A DNA stretch of 17,661 nt from UBA11795 sp964652755 (lineage in GTDB: Bacteria; Chloroflexota; Dehalococcoidia; Lucifugimonadales; UBA826), in assembly GCA_964652755.1 (NCBI GenBank), contig CAZZBP010000045.1, forward strand, positions 1 to 17,661. Direction: 5' to 3'. The position numbers were made by a program, and so were the translations under genes. The notes below the pieces were generated by a model. The model was given only the letters and a program-made list of their open reading frames with translations. It ran no database searches and had not been told where the DNA came from. Below are positions 8,763 to 15,988 of this stretch, piece after piece. Within the stretch, counting starts at the first letter, position 1; every line of letters begins with the position of its first letter.

Positions 8763-9764
8763 ATGGCCACCGGGAATAATGAACAATATGAATATTGGAA
8801 TGCTATTCGTGACTGGGCGTCAGATCAGCAATTTGATATGGATAGACTTAGTACAGGGACTGATAGAGATCTCAGTTTGAATCAGGTTGAGAATATTTCT
8901 TTATATTTTTTTCCGGAGTACCGTGATCATAACATTAACTATTTAGGTTCAGGGTGGGGGAACGACGTCTATTCTGTAAATGATGAGTGGGTTCTCAGAT
9001 TCCCTCGGCGCGAGGGATGTGTGCCTGCTCTAGAATATGAATCTTCAATAATGCCTGTTATCGTGGAGGCTTCAAGAGAAACAGGGGTCCGGGTCCCAGA
9101 TTTGAGATGCGTTAGCCCGAACACTGCGAGCCGATTTCCCTACCCCATAGGTATTTATAGTTACCTGCCAGGAACATCTAGTGAGAGAAAAAAATCTCAG
9201 GATATTGATTGGGATTGCCTTGTTGTAAGGCTTGGAAAATTTCTGACAAGGATTCATTCTATTCCTGTCAGTAAATTTCCTAACCTGGCAATGCCCACCC
9301 AGCAGGAAATTTTCGGGTTGCAGTGGCTCAGGCATGTAAATGAGATATACGAATATATAAACAGTCTGAATGGCCAAGGATTCAATAAATGCTCTGAGTG
9401 GCTCCTCCACTCCTCGAATCCTCCTGAACCGTACTCGGGTCAGCCGAAACTGATTCATAACGACTTGAATCCAGAGCACATTATCTTTGCGCCGGGGGAA
9501 AGAAATATGACGGCGGTAATAGATTGGGAAGATGCGATGTTCGGAGACCCGGTTTCTGACTTCGTGACACTACCCTTCTGGATGGGTTGGGACCGAACTC
9601 GTCAAGTCATAAACAGATACGAATTGGCCTTAGACCCCGGGTTTTTTGAAAGATTGGAATTCGCGAGCAGGCTTGTCTCACTGGCTTGGTTGTACGACGA
9701 GAGTGAACAGGGCGATGTTGCAGAGCTACATAAATCTTATGTCAGGAGAGTTTTTGAGTTGTAA
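8763..9764 (+). CDS. APH-family phosphotransferase (aminoglycoside/macrolide/choline kinase-like)
   Basis: A 333-residue kinase of the aminoglycoside phosphotransferase fold, which uses ATP or GTP to phosphorylate a small hydroxylated molecule. Seen: the glycine-rich segment GSGWGNDVY (62-70) followed by the strand WVLRFPRR; the catalytic loop H232-N-D234-L-N-P-E-H, with Asp234 as the likely catalytic base; and the metal-binding segment VIDWEDAMFGDP, with Asp254. RLGKFLTRIHSIP (about 156-168) is the usual helix before the catalytic lobe. ATG 8763 is preceded only by weak purines. It is the last gene of the plus-strand run, 275 bases after the second oxidase, and may have its own promoter; a TATAAA lies at 8697-8702. 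The family is broad, and its neighbours give no reason to call it an antibiotic-resistance enzyme; a sugar or amino-alcohol kinase is as likely. Confidence 0.85.
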   Translation: MATGNNEQYEYWNAIRDWASDQQFDMDRLSTGTDRDLSLNQVENISLYFFPEYRDHNINYLGSGWGNDVYSVNDEWVLRFPRREGCVPALEYESSIMPVIVEASRETGVRVPDLRCVSPNTASRFPYPIGIYSYLPGTSSERKKSQDIDWDCLVVRLGKFLTRIHSIPVSKFPNLAMPTQQEIFGLQWLRHVNEIYEYINSLNGQGFNKCSEWLLHSSNPPEPYSGQPKLIHNDLNPEHIIFAPGERNMTAVIDWEDAMFGDPVSDFVTLPFWMGWDRTRQVINRYELALDPGFFERLEFASRLVSLAWLYDESEQGDVAELHKSYVRRVFEL

Positions 9765-9913
9765 CCTCTTTGAATTAAGAATGTTTTAAGGGTCAGGCCC
9801 TGATTGTTTCATTTTGTGAATTACCAGCCACCTGCGATAGAAACGAACTGTAAGTTGGTTCACTAGAGACTGTTTCCCACAACGTTCTCTCCCATACGAG
9901 CTAGAAGAATCAT

Positions 9914-10003
9914 GTCGCGAGAAACACAGTTCCGATTGACGTAAATCTCACAGGTCATATCTGATACGACACTGCTCGGACAGATTGCGTTATAAATCGC
10001 GAC
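9914..10003. repeat. 7-bp inverted repeat in the convergent intergenic region
   Basis: GTCGCGA at 9914-9920 and TCGCGAC at 9997-10003 are exact inverted copies 76 bases apart, between the kinase and the convergent aminotransferase. Neither arm is followed by a T-run. It could be the base of a structured 3' region or chance, since TCGCGA is itself palindromic. The rest of 9765-10028 shows no gene. Confidence 0.25.
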
Positions 10004-10028
10004 TAAATTAAGGCTTTGGAAGAATTTT

Positions 10029-11399
10029 TTACAAATCCGATTCCATCTTAGTTATAACGGAATCGAGTCGGTCGACTAGGTCATCTACTTCATCTTGTGT
10101 AATGCAGAGCGGGGGGGCAATAGCTATCTCCCCGGCGCGGCCAAGGCCTCCAAGAACGTGATGCTCTCTCATTAGTCGGGTAACCTTCGGTGACAACTTT
10201 GCATCTTTGGGAAAAATTTCCTTGGTCTCTCGATCCTTGACTATTTCGATTGCTGCCATTAGCCCCAAACCTCCTCTAACATCTCCCACAGTCGAATGTT
10301 CGTATAATCTCTGCAACTGATCGTAAAGATAATCCCCCATCTTAGCCGAATTTTCGACCATATTTTCTTCTTCGATAATCTTTAGGTTTGCTATTCCTGC
10401 CGCACAGGATGCGGGGTTACCTCCAAAAGTTATTAGATGTCGGAAAGTTCGTTCTTCATCTCCCATGAATGCGTCGGCTATTTTCTTGCTGGCTATCGCC
10501 GCACCAATCGGCATATACCCGCTGGTTAGTTGTTTTGCAACCGTGGTGATATCGGGAGTTACGTTCCAATGTTCAGTTGCAAACATTTTCCCTGTTCTTC
10601 CAAATCCATTTATAACTTCGTCACAAATCATGATGACGCCATGCCTATCACATATCTCGCGAATCATGGGCCAGTAATCTGGATGGGGAATATGCGTACC
10701 CCCAGCCTGCGTGATCGGCTCCGCTATGAATGCCGCTACAGTTCCAGACCCTTCATGGACAATTGCATTTTCAATGTCCCTTGCACATTGCAAATTGCAA
10801 TTGCCCTCTCCATCGTTGCAAACGCCCCTGTAATTGTTGTGTTGGGAAACATGAACGTTTCCTGGCATTAGTGGACCAATTTGCGATGGACCAGCCTGGC
10901 CCATGCTCATGCACATATGGGTTGCGCCGTGATAGGAGCCTTTGCGGCTCAGTACTTTCCATCTCGCGGCGTCTCCGTTATTGAAGTGGTACTGCTTAGC
11001 CATCTTTATGGCCGTCTCGACTGCTTCGGAGCCGCCGCTTACGAAATATATTCTGGATTCCGTATCCGGTGCCAAACTTGCTACCTTGGCGGAAAGTTCA
11101 GCTGTCACCGGTGTCACTGTTCCACCAGGGGAGTAACTGATATCGGCCATCTGCTCATAGACTGCCTCTGCAATCTCCTTTCTACCATGCCCAATAGCTT
11201 TTAAGAACATTCCTGAAATTAAATCTAGATACTTATCTCCATTGGCATCCTCTACCCAAATTCCCTTGGCACTCTTGACGACCTTGAGTCCTAGGTCCTC
11301 TGACATGTCCCCTGCCGGCCTGGCGTGTGGCCAAAAATGATCCTGCGCATTGAGTTTGATTTCTTCGATCTCTTCGCCTGTAAGTTGTCGAGTTGCCAT
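10029..11399 (-). CDS. class III (omega) PLP-dependent aminotransferase
   Basis: A 456-residue fold-type I aminotransferase, the usual length for omega-amino acid:pyruvate or amine:pyruvate enzymes, which move an amino group from an amine or omega-amino acid to pyruvate or another keto acid. Seen: VSGGSEAVETAIKMAK (120-135, PLP-phosphate binding), SYHGAT (155-160), ICDEVINGFGRTG (258-270) with Asp260 contacting the PLP nitrogen, and the Schiff-base lysine Lys289 in AKQLTSGY. The C-terminus has GDVRGGLGLMAAIE, also typical. A Cys cluster (Cys194, Cys201, Cys205) lies in the segment after HNNYRG. ATG at 11399 has AAGGGTGA just upstream on the minus strand. A TTGACA on that strand (11455-11460) has no matching -10 box. 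It is transcribed alone. Alanine formed here could feed the alanine dehydrogenase at 16224. Confidence 0.92.
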   Translation of the reverse strand: MATRQLTGEEIEEIKLNAQDHFWPHARPAGDMSEDLGLKVVKSAKGIWVEDANGDKYLDLISGMFLKAIGHGRKEIAEAVYEQMADISYSPGGTVTPVTAELSAKVASLAPDTESRIYFVSGGSEAVETAIKMAKQYHFNNGDAARWKVLSRKGSYHGATHMCMSMGQAGPSQIGPLMPGNVHVSQHNNYRGVCNDGEGNCNLQCARDIENAIVHEGSGTVAAFIAEPITQAGGTHIPHPDYWPMIREICDRHGVIMICDEVINGFGRTGKMFATEHWNVTPDITTVAKQLTSGYMPIGAAIASKKIADAFMGDEERTFRHLITFGGNPASCAAGIANLKIIEEENMVENSAKMGDYLYDQLQRLYEHSTVGDVRGGLGLMAAIEIVKDRETKEIFPKDAKLSPKVTRLMREHHVLGGLGRAGEIAIAPPLCITQDEVDDLVDRLDSVITKMESDL

Positions 11400-11744
11400 G
11401 TATCACCCTTTTTCAGTCCTGTTAAGTGCCAATCCACCCCATCTTAACCTGCTATGTCAAAAAAAGTAACTAATAAATGTCGGTTTGGAGCTTAAACGGA
11501 CAAGTATTTTATAGATTAAATAGAAAGTTTGAGTTAGAGCAATACAGGTCTGAGCCCGAGATTGAATGCCGGTTCCGTGATATTGGGATCGCTAGGCCCG
11601 ACCGCGTACGTTACCCTGGATCTCATATAGGTTCTCGGTGAACGTGCCTAATTATACGTTGTTTCGGCTTGCCTGCTAGGACCCTAGTGGTTTTGTTCAC
11701 TACCGAGTCCTCGATTTATTTCAATCCATTCCAAACCCTTTTCT

Positions 11745-11776
11745 GGGCAGCACTACTCCCCCCCTGCCCTGTTTTT
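11745..11776 (+). terminator. terminator-like hairpin with T-run, no upstream plus-strand gene
   Basis: GGGCAG (11745-11750) pairs with CTGCCC (11764-11769) over a 13-base loop and is followed by TG and five T residues, with more T beyond. The GC-rich stem and T-tract fit a Rho-independent terminator reading on the plus strand. No plus-strand gene lies upstream of it until the kinase, which ends at 9764. Confidence 0.45.
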
Positions 11777-11841
11777 ACTGTTTACAGAAATGTTTTACAA
11801 GTTCTTATCAATGTACCTTTAGGTCGCCGTTAGATTTATTT

Positions 11842-11870
11842 TTGACTTTTACTAGTAAACTTTGAATAAA
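11842..11870 (+). promoter_or_regulatory. candidate sigma-70 promoter for the DppB-type gene, with palindromic spacer
   Basis: TTGACT (11842-11847), a 17-base spacer and AATAAA (11865-11870) give 5/6 and 4/6 matches to the -35 and -10 consensus. The spacer contains the perfect 12-base palindrome TTTACTAGTAAA (11848-11859), placed where a repressor dimer could block RNA polymerase. The start codon is about 55 bases downstream. Confidence 0.4.
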
Positions 11871-11924
11871 TTCTTTTGTAAAAGAAGGGATTAATTATTG
11901 ATGAGTAAGACATAAAGTCACGTT

Positions 11925-12842
11925 TTGAACAATTTTATCTTTAGACGCCTCATTATATTTATTCCAATGTTGTTTCTGACTTCCCTTTTTTCCTATGCAT
12001 TTATTCAAGCGCCTCCGGGAGACTTTCGACCCGACTATGAATCCGAAAGAGGATATGTTGACCCTTATATAGGCTGGGTATGGGGAGTATTGACATGGGA
12101 TTTAGGCAGATCCTCCAAATACCAAATGCCTATCGAAGATCTGGTCAGAGACCGCGCCGTTAACACTATCATTTTAGTTGGTTTGACAATAATTTTCACC
12201 TGGACGGTGGCAATACCGATTGGCATATTCTCTGCAGTGAAACAGTATTCGTTACTGGATTATGTTTTTACGTTCATAGCATATATTGGTATTGGAACTC
12301 CTAATTTTCTGTTGGCGTTAATCGTGATGTTTCTATTGTTAGACCAGTTTGGCTTGAATGTGACAGGACTCATTTCTGACGAATATATTAGAGCCCCATG
12401 GAGTCTTTCCTAAATGGGGGATATGTTGAAACATAATTGGGTACCTGTGATTATCCTAGGAACCGATGGGACAGCTCGGCTCACACGAATAGTTAGGGCA
12501 AATCTCCTCGATGAATTGTCTAAACCTTATATAGATACAGCCCGTGCAAAAGGTTTGCCTGAATGGAAACTAATTCTGAAATACCCTGTCAGGCTTGGTT
12601 TAAATCCCATTATTAGCACCGCGGGACTCGAATTAGCAGAAGTATTCTCAGGGAGCCTTATCTTAGCGACTGTTATGAATCTGCCGACCCTGGGGCCGCT
12701 TTTGTTGGATTCTTTACTATCTAACGACATGTATCTCGCTAGTACGTTGCTCCTAGTTACGACTTTTCTTATTATGATAGGAATGTTGATTTCTGACATA
12801 GTACTGGCTCTAATAGACCCGAGGATCAATATCAAAGGGTAA
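11925..12842 (+). pseudogene. ABC transporter permease, DppB/OppB type, interrupted by in-frame TAA
   Basis: A peptide-type inner-membrane permease read from TTG 11925 to TAA 12840-12842 in one frame, broken by TAA at 12411-12413. The N-terminal half has the family start NNFIFRRLIIFIPMLFLTS, PPGD, W-G-V-L-T-W-D-L-G-R-S, membrane segments and YIGIGTPNFLLAL. The second half has WVPVIILGTDGTARLTRIVR, the EAA-like loop ARAKGLPEWKLILKYPVR, and the end ALIDPRINIKG. The stop follows APWSLS; relatives carry a charged residue there, so AAA to TAA is the simplest change. An ATG follows the stop directly. The first periplasmic segment is about 15-20 residues shorter than usual. No start other than TTG exists after the upstream stop at 11913. 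No DppC, ATPase or binding protein follows it, so it is an orphan. Pseudogene or base error. Confidence 0.82.
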
Positions 12843-12858
12843 AGATAGCTCTATGCTG

Positions 12859-12870
12859 CGGAAATTTCCG
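12859..12870. repeat. 12-bp perfect palindrome after the permease gene
   Basis: CGGAAATTTCCG is its own reverse complement and lies 17 bases after the permease stop. It could be an operator for the following amidase operon or part of a 3' structure; no T-run follows. Chance is possible. Confidence 0.25.
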
Positions 12871-12897
12871 GAAGTCGGATGCACGTTTGGCTATTGG

Positions 12898-12948
12898 CAA
12901 TAAGACCATCTTCGAGATGAGGGGTATTTGTGGGCATGGTCTTGATTG
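12898..12948 (+). repeat. 12-bp imperfect hairpin upstream of the GatC-like gene
   Basis: CAATAAGACCAT (12898-12909) pairs with ATGGTCTT-G-ATTG (12936-12948) with a single bulged G, over a loop that itself holds CATCT/AGATG around TCG. The stem is long for an intergenic region of 200 bases. No T-run follows, so it is not a standard terminator; it may be an RNA element or a protein-binding site in the leader of the amidase operon. Confidence 0.4.
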
Positions 12949-13043
12949 GAGAGATTTGAATGTCGCCTTGCACATAGGGTTCACTGCGATAACCTATAAT
13001 CGACTGACCAAACAGAACAGGAATCATCTCAGGGGAGTTCATT

Positions 13044-13229
13044 ATGCCTGAATTGAACGATGACGACATTAGGACATTGGCTAAAGCCGTCAACCTGAAC
13101 ATACAGGACTCTGATATTACCGACGTCAAATACAGCTTGAATGCCATGTTGGAGGCGATAGAGAACATTAATCCGGAAGGAATTAATGGGATTGAGCCAA
13201 TCCCAACTATTTTCCAAACGGAGGATTAG
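13044..13229 (+). CDS. GatC-like small protein, probable amidase partner subunit
   Basis: A 61-residue protein with the look of a short GatC: an N-terminal helix with IRTLAKAVNLNI, then a second helix (KYSLNAMLEAIENI) and the GatC-type NPEGINGIEP turn. Full GatC is about 95 residues and wraps around GatA in the Glu-tRNA(Gln) amidotransferase; this version lacks the usual C-terminal part. AGGGGAG at 13031-13037 sets ATG 13044. Its stop is five bases before the ATG of a GatA-type amidase, so the two are surely co-transcribed. With no gatB in sight, the likeliest role is a structural partner of the amidase, comparable to AtzG with AtzE, rather than part of a tRNA-dependent amidotransferase. Confidence 0.75.
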   Translation: MPELNDDDIRTLAKAVNLNIQDSDITDVKYSLNAMLEAIENINPEGINGIEPIPTIFQTED

Positions 13230-13234
13230 AGTTT

Positions 13235-14668
13235 ATGGAAAATGACGAGCTGGTTTTTCTTTCGGCAACTGAGTTGGCTAGTGAGATAAAAGCTAAGCAA
13301 ATATCACCGGTTGAGGTTGTAAAAGCCTACCTGAATCGGATAACAGCGGTTGACGCGAAGTTAAACGCATATATCACCGTTTTAGCGGATGAGGCTTTAT
13401 TGGCAGCTCAAGAGGCAGAAACTGACATTATATCTGGACTGAACAAAGGTCCGTTACACGGGGTCCCAGTCGGGATTAAGGACCAGATCTACACAAAGGA
13501 CATCCGGACCTCTAGCGCCTCTAAGATTCGGACTGATTTTCTACCGGATGTCGATGCCACTGTGGTGAGCGGGCTCCGAAGATCGGGTGCGATAATCCTC
13601 GGCAAGTTAAATATGACGGAATTTGCTATGGGTGACCCGATAACGTCCGCATTCGGTGTGACTCGTAATCCATGGGACCTAAGTAGAAGTCCAGGGACTT
13701 CAAGCACCGGTTCTGGTGCAGCGACGGCTTCCTTTATGTGTGCGTCATCACTTGGTGAAGACACGGGAGGTTCAGTACGAGGGCCCGCAGCTAACTGCGG
13801 GCTAGTCGGTATCAGACCTTCATGGGGTCGAGTGAGTAGATATGGAGTTGATGGGGCGTCATGGTCTTTGGATACGATTGGTCCGATCTCTCGTACGGTG
13901 GAGGATTGTGCTTTGACTCTGGGTGCAATTGCCGGACACGATCATAAAGACAAGTATACAAGGGACGTCCCTGTCCCGGACTATAGGACCGCTCTAACTG
14001 GTGATGTGAGTGGTCTCAAGATCGGTTTAATTAAGGAATTCCTTGATCCAGAGTTGGTGGGAGTGACTGAACTGGTGCGTCAAAGTGTTCTGGATGCAGT
14101 TCGGTTGCTTGCCGGCTTGGGTGCGGAAGTAGAAGAGATGTCTCTTCCACTAGCCCCTGTCGCAGGTATTGCGAGCCGAATAATAAGTTCCGTTGAACGG
14201 TCAATCTTGCACCCGGAATTGCTTCGTGACAGGCCGAATGATCTACATCACAATACCCGCGTCGCTTTCACCACCGGTGAACTAGTTCCCTCGTCGGTTT
14301 ACTACAAGGCACAAAAACTACGTACGCTTGTGCGCAGACAGACCCTTGAAGCATTAGAGCGCTTTGACGTTCTGGTAATGCCTATTGCTTCTGAGCCGGC
14401 GACTATCATGGATCTACATCTAGGGATACCCAGTAAACGGGCGGCCGCTGATGCCCTAACTGAAGGATCATATCGAGGTTTGTTCAGCATGGTGAGCGGT
14501 CCTGCCTTATCTATCTGTTGTGGTTTCTCGACAGATGGAGTTGGCAAACTACCGTTAGCACTCCAAATTGCTGGACGGCCTTTCGATGAGGTTACCGTGA
14601 TGAATGTCGCTTATGCCTATGAGCAAAATACAAATTGGCATCTCGAGCGTCCTCCGGAAATTTACTGA
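13235..14668 (+). CDS. amidase signature family hydrolase, GatA/AtzE-like
   Basis: A 477-residue amidase-signature enzyme that hydrolyses a C-N amide bond, releasing ammonia or an amine. The Ser-cisSer-Lys triad is visible: Lys82 in GVPVGIKDQ, the cis-Ser at 156 or 157 in GTSSTGSGAAT, and nucleophile Ser180 in GEDTGGSVRGPA. NCGLVGIRPSWGRVSRYG (about 187-204) follows, as in GatA. Length matches GatA and AtzE. ATG 13235 has GGAGG about ten bases upstream, overlapping the end of the GatC-like gene. The glycine/serine loop reads GTSSTGS where GatA usually has GGSSGGS, which hints at a metabolic amidase rather than a true GatA. The substrate is unknown: allophanate, biuret-like ureides, aryl or alkyl amides are all possible. 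An orphan permease gene lies just upstream. Confidence 0.9.
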   Translation: MENDELVFLSATELASEIKAKQISPVEVVKAYLNRITAVDAKLNAYITVLADEALLAAQEAETDIISGLNKGPLHGVPVGIKDQIYTKDIRTSSASKIRTDFLPDVDATVVSGLRRSGAIILGKLNMTEFAMGDPITSAFGVTRNPWDLSRSPGTSSTGSGAATASFMCASSLGEDTGGSVRGPAANCGLVGIRPSWGRVSRYGVDGASWSLDTIGPISRTVEDCALTLGAIAGHDHKDKYTRDVPVPDYRTALTGDVSGLKIGLIKEFLDPELVGVTELVRQSVLDAVRLLAGLGAEVEEMSLPLAPVAGIASRIISSVERSILHPELLRDRPNDLHHNTRVAFTTGELVPSSVYYKAQKLRTLVRRQTLEALERFDVLVMPIASEPATIMDLHLGIPSKRAAADALTEGSYRGLFSMVSGPALSICCGFSTDGVGKLPLALQIAGRPFDEVTVMNVAYAYEQNTNWHLERPPEIY

Positions 14669-14742
14669 ATTCCGGCTTATGTTGGAATAACAGGTTTACG
14701 TAGCATTCTCATATCCACGTATCTCTTTGTTTACGTTTCTTC

Positions 14743-14761
14743 ATTTTGCAGAAGGCAAAAT
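14743..14761. terminator. 7-bp hairpin between convergent genes
   Basis: ATTTTGC (14743-14749) and GCAAAAT (14755-14761) form a perfect stem over a five-base loop in the 148-base gap between the amidase and the convergent SDR. Its position fits a shared terminator, but the stem is AT-rich and no T-run follows on either strand. Confidence 0.3.
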
Positions 14762-14816
14762 CTGTAACCAAATACATTCAAGTGTCCTTGACTACAATCT
14801 AGGCTGGGTCTAAGAT

Positions 14817-15524
14817 TTAGCTCCCAAAGATATCGATGAACTGTCCTGTCATATCGCGTGGGGCATCGGTTGCAAGATACAAGGCCGCGTTTGCAATCTC
14901 CTCCGGCGTGCTCCACTCGGGGTCTCCCGCAGGATCAAGCTCTCGGGACATATCTGTATCCACCCATCCAGGGTTCAGACCGTTGACCCTGAGGCCGTGA
15001 GGTCGAACTGATTTTGCCAGTGAAGTCGTATATCCCGCCACGGCCCATTTAGACGCTGTGTACGGTCCGAGATCGTCGTCCGCCATCCGTGCTGACGACG
15101 AGGCTATGTTTATAATCTTGCCCTCTCCTCTATCAACCATGTGGGGCACCACGGCGTGGCAGCATAGAAACGTGCCCCTGCGATTTATCTCCATCATCGT
15201 GACCCATTCTTCGATCGTGGTTTTCCAGACGGGGGTGAGGTACTGAATTATTCCTGCACTGTTGACCAGGATGTCGATCTGCCCCCAGGTTTCCAATACC
15301 TGCCGCGCAGCTACAACCACCTCTTCATCTTTGGTCACGTCTAGAACAAAGGCCCGTGCATCGCCTCCCGCTGCAACGATCTCGTTCACCACATGGTCCC
15401 GTCGTTCTTTGGTTCGCCCTGTGACGGCTATAGTGGCTCCATCTTGTGCCAGAGTGATCGCGATGGCCCTTCCTATTCCTCGGCCGGCGCCAGTGATAAA
15501 GGCGCCCTTACCTTCAAGTCTCAT
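14817..15524 (-). CDS. short-chain dehydrogenase/reductase (FabG-like classical SDR)
   Basis: A 235-residue classical SDR, slightly shorter than the usual 250. It has the cofactor motif TGAGRGIG (11-18), NSAG (88-91), Asn114 (EINRRG), catalytic Ser142, Tyr155 and Lys159 (YTASK), and the PGWVDTDM segment. Arg37 after the second strand (TGRT) favours NADPH over NADH. It oxidises or reduces an alcohol/ketone pair; FabG-type annotation is a family label only, as no fatty-acid genes are nearby. ATG 15524 has AGGAGG six bases upstream on the minus strand. A good promoter (15576-15604) lies about 50 bases before it. The C-terminus ends in GQFIDIFGS, as in complete SDRs. Its base composition looks more GC-rich than the FAD oxidases, which may indicate a different history. 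Confidence 0.92.
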   Translation of the reverse strand: MRLEGKGAFITGAGRGIGRAIAITLAQDGATIAVTGRTKERRDHVVNEIVAAGGDARAFVLDVTKDEEVVVAARQVLETWGQIDILVNSAGIIQYLTPVWKTTIEEWVTMMEINRRGTFLCCHAVVPHMVDRGEGKIINIASSSARMADDDLGPYTASKWAVAGYTTSLAKSVRPHGLRVNGLNPGWVDTDMSRELDPAGDPEWSTPEEIANAALYLATDAPRDMTGQFIDIFGS

Positions 15525-15575
15525 GATAACCTCCTAAGTCGATGGGCCAACCGATCTTTTGTTCGTCGGGTAAAG

Positions 15576-15604
15576 TGTATAAAGCTCGCCCAGTCTAGTG
15601 TAAA
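15576..15604 (-). promoter_or_regulatory. sigma-70 promoter for the SDR gene
   Basis: On the minus strand TTTACA (15599-15604), a 17-base spacer and TATACA (15576-15581) match the -35 and -10 consensus at 5/6 and 4/6. The predicted transcript starts near 15569, giving a leader of about 45 bases that contains the AGGAGG site of the SDR. Confidence 0.5.
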
Positions 15605-15809
15605 TAAACACGTAGAAGCCGGTAGTTCCGAATAATCCGGACCGTAATGATGAACTTACCCGGATATGGTACCGGCGGGTGAAGTATCACGCACTACTAA
15701 AAGCCGAAACCCCAAAGTCCATCCGTCCTTATTGTCCTTTTAGATGTCGGGGGACATAAGAGCGATCACTCTAGAGTATTGATTGAGTGACTTCTTCAAT
15801 CTAGCCATT

Positions 15810-15838
15810 ATTACACATTTTCATTTGAAAGCTATAAT
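15810..15838 (+). promoter_or_regulatory. sigma-70 promoter with perfect -10, upstream of alanine dehydrogenase
   Basis: ATTACA (15810-15815, 4/6), a 17-base spacer and a perfect TATAAT (15833-15838) form the best -10 in the window. If it drives the next plus-strand gene, the leader before alanine dehydrogenase is about 380 bases long, which is unusual. Confidence 0.45.
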
Positions 15839-15988
15839 ATGTCGCCTAGTCCTTTTACTTGAAGACAAATCATCCAAATCCAACAGGAATATCGTAAAAT
15901 GTTGTTACAATAAAATGCACCTGCCTAGGAATGGAAATATGTAGGCATAGCTCAACTACTGTCTTCAGGAGCACGGAATATAGTCTCT

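Larger units (their letters stand above)
11400..11924. other. non-coding stretch between divergent genes
   Basis: These 525 bases lie between the minus-strand aminotransferase and the plus-strand permease gene. I see no convincing reading frame. The stretch holds a plus-strand terminator-like hairpin (11745-11776), a plausible promoter with a palindromic spacer (11842-11870), and a five-codon frame from ATG 11901 to TAA 11915 just before the permease start. The GC-richer middle (about 11540-11700) might encode a structured RNA ended by the hairpin, but I recognise no known RNA family. Confidence 0.6.

Noticed and set aside
12851..13168. 105-codon minus-strand frame antisense to the GatC-like gene
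   Set aside because: It covers a well-supported plus-strand gene with a strong ribosome site, and its protein shows no recognisable pattern.
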